In this document: piece by piece, positions 7,485 through 8,825 of the stretch
Layout of the letters: each line of letters starts with the position of its first letter
Numbering within the stretch: the first letter of the stretch is position 1
Origin: Candidatus Wildermuthbacteria bacterium
GTDB lineage: Bacteria; Patescibacteriota; Minisyncoccia; Minisyncoccales; UBA10102
Direction of reading: 5' to 3'
Assembly: GCA_016177065.1 (NCBI GenBank)
Contig: JACOVZ010000038.1
Span: 1 to 8,825 of the forward strand
DNA length: 8,825 bases
Translations under genes and position numbers: made by a program
The notes under the pieces: model-generated
Told to the model about the DNA's origin: nothing
Databases searched by the model: none
What the model saw: only the letters and a program-made list of their open reading frames with translations

Positions 7485-7845
7485 TGATCGCCTCCTTTAT
7501 CTTGCGCACTACGTCTTCCAATGAATAATTTGATTTCACCAGATACGTTGTCGCCCCAAGCTCCAAGACTTTCTGGACATCCTGCATCTCTTCCAAATTC
7601 GTAAGAACGATCACCGGGATTCGGCTTGTGCCTTCCCCTGCCTTTAGGTCTCGCAAAACCTCAAAGCCATTCTGCTTTGGAAGCATGAGGTCTAGAAGAA
7701 CGAGGTCTGGCTTCTTCTCTTTCGCAAGGCGCATTCCTATTTCCCCGTCTAGAGCCGAGAGAATTTCAAAACCATCTTGCCTCAGGGCGTCCCCAAGAGT
7801 TTTCTGCAGGGCAGCTTCATCTTCAATAAATAGAATTGTTTTCAT
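7474..7845 (-). CDS. Single-domain CheY-like response regulator
   Basis: The protein is 123 residues, a bare receiver domain with no DNA-binding, enzymatic or other output domain. The acidic pocket is E8, D9 and E10 in FIEDE. The phospho-acceptor is D52 in LVLLDLMLPKQNGFEVL, the switch threonine is T82 in VIVLTN, and the conserved lysine is K104 in YLVKSN. All key residues are present, so it should be phosphorylated, most likely by the kinase encoded immediately upstream. Its start is 3 bases after the kinase stop and has no visible Shine-Dalgarno, so translation is probably coupled. Its end overlaps the start of pilB by 11 bases. With no output domain, it probably acts by binding another protein. 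Its position between the kinase and pilB suggests the pilus motor as target, but this is inference. Confidence 0.93.
   Translation of the reverse strand: MKTILFIEDEAALQKTLGDALRQDGFEILSALDGEIGMRLAKEKKPDLVLLDLMLPKQNGFEVLRDLKAGEGTSRIPVIVLTNLEEMQDVQKVLELGATTYLVKSNYSLEDVVRKIKEAINEN
7491..7498 (-). promoter_or_regulatory. Strong Shine-Dalgarno for pilB inside the receiver gene
   Basis: The minus strand reads AAAGGAGG at 7498..7491, six bases before the pilB ATG (7484). It lies within the last codons of the receiver gene (encoding the KEA of KEAINEN). It is the best ribosome binding site I see in the operon. It supports the 7484 start for pilB and suggests that pilB can be translated independently, rather than only by coupling. 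Confidence 0.85.
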
Positions 7846-7848
7846 GAG

Positions 7849-8787
7849 TTATGTTATTGGTATTACGAACCAAAACGCCGACCCTTTATTCTCTTTGGAA
7901 GAGAATCCGATCTTCCCTCCAAGCTTTTCCACCATAGACTTTGCAATATACAGGCCAAGGCCGGAACCCTCTGTCTGGAGCTTTGCGGCATTTGCTGACC
8001 TGAAAAACTTCTGGAAAATGCGGGGCTGGTCTTCTTTTGGAATGCCTAAACCATTATCCCGCACTTCAAAGCGGAGTTTTCCGTTCTGCCTGGAATACAT
8101 AATATGAATCTCGTCTTTTCCGTAGCGGATTGCGTTCTCCAGCAAAACCTGGATGATATGCCTCAGAAGCGCGGAGTCTGTTTTTATCTTCTGCGCCTTT
8201 TCATCTTCTTCTAAAGATACCTTTGCGTTTGAGGCCTTCATCCAAGCCCCGAATTCGGAAACAATGTCTTTTACCAATTCTTTGAAAGAGAACTCCTGTT
8301 TTGCAACAGGCAATGTCCCCTGGGATATTTTGGAAACAGTAAGAAGATCCTGCACAAGGTCGTGCATCCTCCCGATATTCTCCTTGAGAATCTGAAAGTA
8401 GGGAAGCTGGTCTTGCTGAGGCACTCCGGCTCTTCCTGACATCATCACTTCTTCCGCCCATTTCAGGTTAGAAATGGGGGACTTTAATTGGTGCGACACA
8501 ATGCTCACGAATTCGGATTTCAGCTGGCTGGCGTCTGCAAGCCTCTGAAAGCTCTCCGTGATGACAAACGCAATCGTTAAAAGCGCCCCCGCAAGAATAA
8601 GAGTGAAAAGGGCCGCAACCTGCGGGTCCACAAACCTGGCAGCCAAGGCATAAGAAAGCAATACAGATCCCATGATGACGAACCCCATCATAACAAACAG
8701 AAAATGCGGGCATTGCCACAAAGGCAATCCGTATTTCCTGCAGCTGCCCATTATGTTCAATTCTGAAAAAATGGAGTGCGCGCCCAT
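7849..8787 (-). CDS. Membrane-anchored sensor histidine kinase, sensor-poor (intramembrane-sensing type)
   Basis: This 312-residue kinase autophosphorylates on histidine and should pass the phosphate to the receiver encoded next. Two hydrophobic helices (about residues 29-50 and 56-77) are joined by only a few residues (around ARFVDP), so there is no external sensor domain. The HisKA part follows, with the phospho-acceptor H99 in VSHQLKSP, then a HATPase_c domain with N box (LLENAIRY, N218), G1 box (VRDNGLGIP, 242-250), F box (IFQKFF, 257-262) and G2 box (GSGLGLYIAK, 274-283). All catalytic boxes look intact. The N-terminus has two cysteines (C16, C26) in a stretch ending LPLWQCPHFLF just before the first helix, which I recall from candidate-phylum kinases. 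The start is uncertain: M1 sits at the predicted transcription start without a Shine-Dalgarno, and M13 is a possible alternative, also without a clear one. The stop lies 3 bases before the receiver gene. The signal it senses is unknown. Confidence 0.9.
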   Translation of the reverse strand: MGAHSIFSELNIMGSCRKYGLPLWQCPHFLFVMMGFVIMGSVLLSYALAARFVDPQVAALFTLILAGALLTIAFVITESFQRLADASQLKSEFVSIVSHQLKSPISNLKWAEEVMMSGRAGVPQQDQLPYFQILKENIGRMHDLVQDLLTVSKISQGTLPVAKQEFSFKELVKDIVSEFGAWMKASNAKVSLEEDEKAQKIKTDSALLRHIIQVLLENAIRYGKDEIHIMYSRQNGKLRFEVRDNGLGIPKEDQPRIFQKFFRSANAAKLQTEGSGLGLYIAKSMVEKLGGKIGFSSKENKGSAFWFVIPIT

Positions 8788-8793
8788 TCAAAA

Positions 8794-8823
8794 ATTATAT
8801 CACGCCTTGAAAAACAATACCAA
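8794..8823 (-). promoter_or_regulatory. Extended -10 promoter for the whole operon
   Basis: On the minus strand there is a perfect -10 box TATAAT (8799..8794) preceded by TGA, giving the extended -10 form TGnTATAAT (8802..8794). A 4-of-6 match to the -35 box, TTGGTA (8823..8818), lies 18 bases upstream. Counting from the -10, transcription should start at about 8787, which is the first base of the kinase ATG, so the mRNA may have no 5' leader. This is the only promoter-like match I noticed on this strand, and the genes below it have no spacing for another, so it probably drives the kinase, the receiver and the pilus genes. The match is seen in the sequence; the start point and operon control are inferred. 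Confidence 0.7.
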
Positions 8824-8825
8824 AA

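Noticed and set aside
7628..8107. Plus-strand open frame of 159 codons opposite the receiver and kinase
   Set aside because: It spans the junction of two well-supported minus-strand genes and its Ser/Arg/Phe-rich translation looks like antisense of coding DNA.
8468..8791. Alternative minus-strand open frame overlapping the kinase N-terminus
   Set aside because: It lacks any recognisable domain, while the overlapping kinase frame has membrane helices leading straight into HisKA.
1..8825. CRISPR arrays, tRNA/rRNA genes, insertion sequences, terminators
   Set aside because: Coding sequence fills the window to within 38 bases of the right edge. I saw no regular repeats, terminal inverted repeats, transposase motifs or hairpin-plus-T-run structures.

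Overview
The window carries one uninterrupted minus-strand operon for a type IV pilus (T4P) machine, headed by a two-component system. It is read from right (position 8825) to left (position 1). The dense gene packing, the style of the minor pilins ('AVRNIRDG..W' motif, a 'DSRH.H' C-terminal module, a beta-repeat tip pilin), the PilM motif 'FGLDLSDLSLKIAKL' and the 'LPLWQCPHFLF' kinase N-terminus all resemble what I recall of Candidate Phyla Radiation genomes (Patescibacteria, probably Parcubacteria-like). TGA ends several genes (pilC, pilM, two pilins), so it is a normal stop and the recoded Gracilibacteria/Absconditabacteria code is unlikely. The taxonomic call is inference from protein style only.

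Layout along transcription: an extended -10 promoter (8794-8823); a histidine kinase with two membrane helices and almost no extracytoplasmic sensor (7849-8787); a stand-alone CheY-like receiver (7474-7845); the assembly ATPase PilB (5739-7484); the platform protein PilC (4512-5738); four prepilin-like minor pilins in the order GspH/FimT-like, GspI/PilV-like, GspJ/PilW-like, GspK/PilX-like (4515 down to 1275); PilM (170-1273); and the first 57 codons of PilN (1-173), which runs off the left edge. Gaps between genes range from a 26-base overlap to 3 bases, so I infer one transcription unit with translational coupling. I see no terminator, tRNA, rRNA, mobile element, repeat array or CRISPR, and no gene-free stretch longer than 38 bases.

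How the parts fit: PilB hydrolyses ATP and works through PilC to extract pilins from the membrane. PilM and PilN (with PilO presumably beyond the left edge) form the inner-membrane alignment complex. The four minor pilins probably form the priming and tip complex, with the large, cysteine-rich, Glu5-lacking GspK/PilX-like protein at the very tip. The kinase and receiver, co-transcribed and with no DNA-binding output, look like a dedicated switch acting on the pilus motor. The major pilin, the prepilin peptidase (PilD), the retraction ATPase (PilT) and PilO are not in the window.

Most worth a second look: the embedded kinase/CheY pair, a promoter whose predicted start point falls on the kinase ATG (leaderless mRNA), a PilB with no cysteine and therefore no zinc-binding tetracysteine motif, the conserved-looking C-terminal module on the GspH-like pilin, and the beta-repeat tip pilin.
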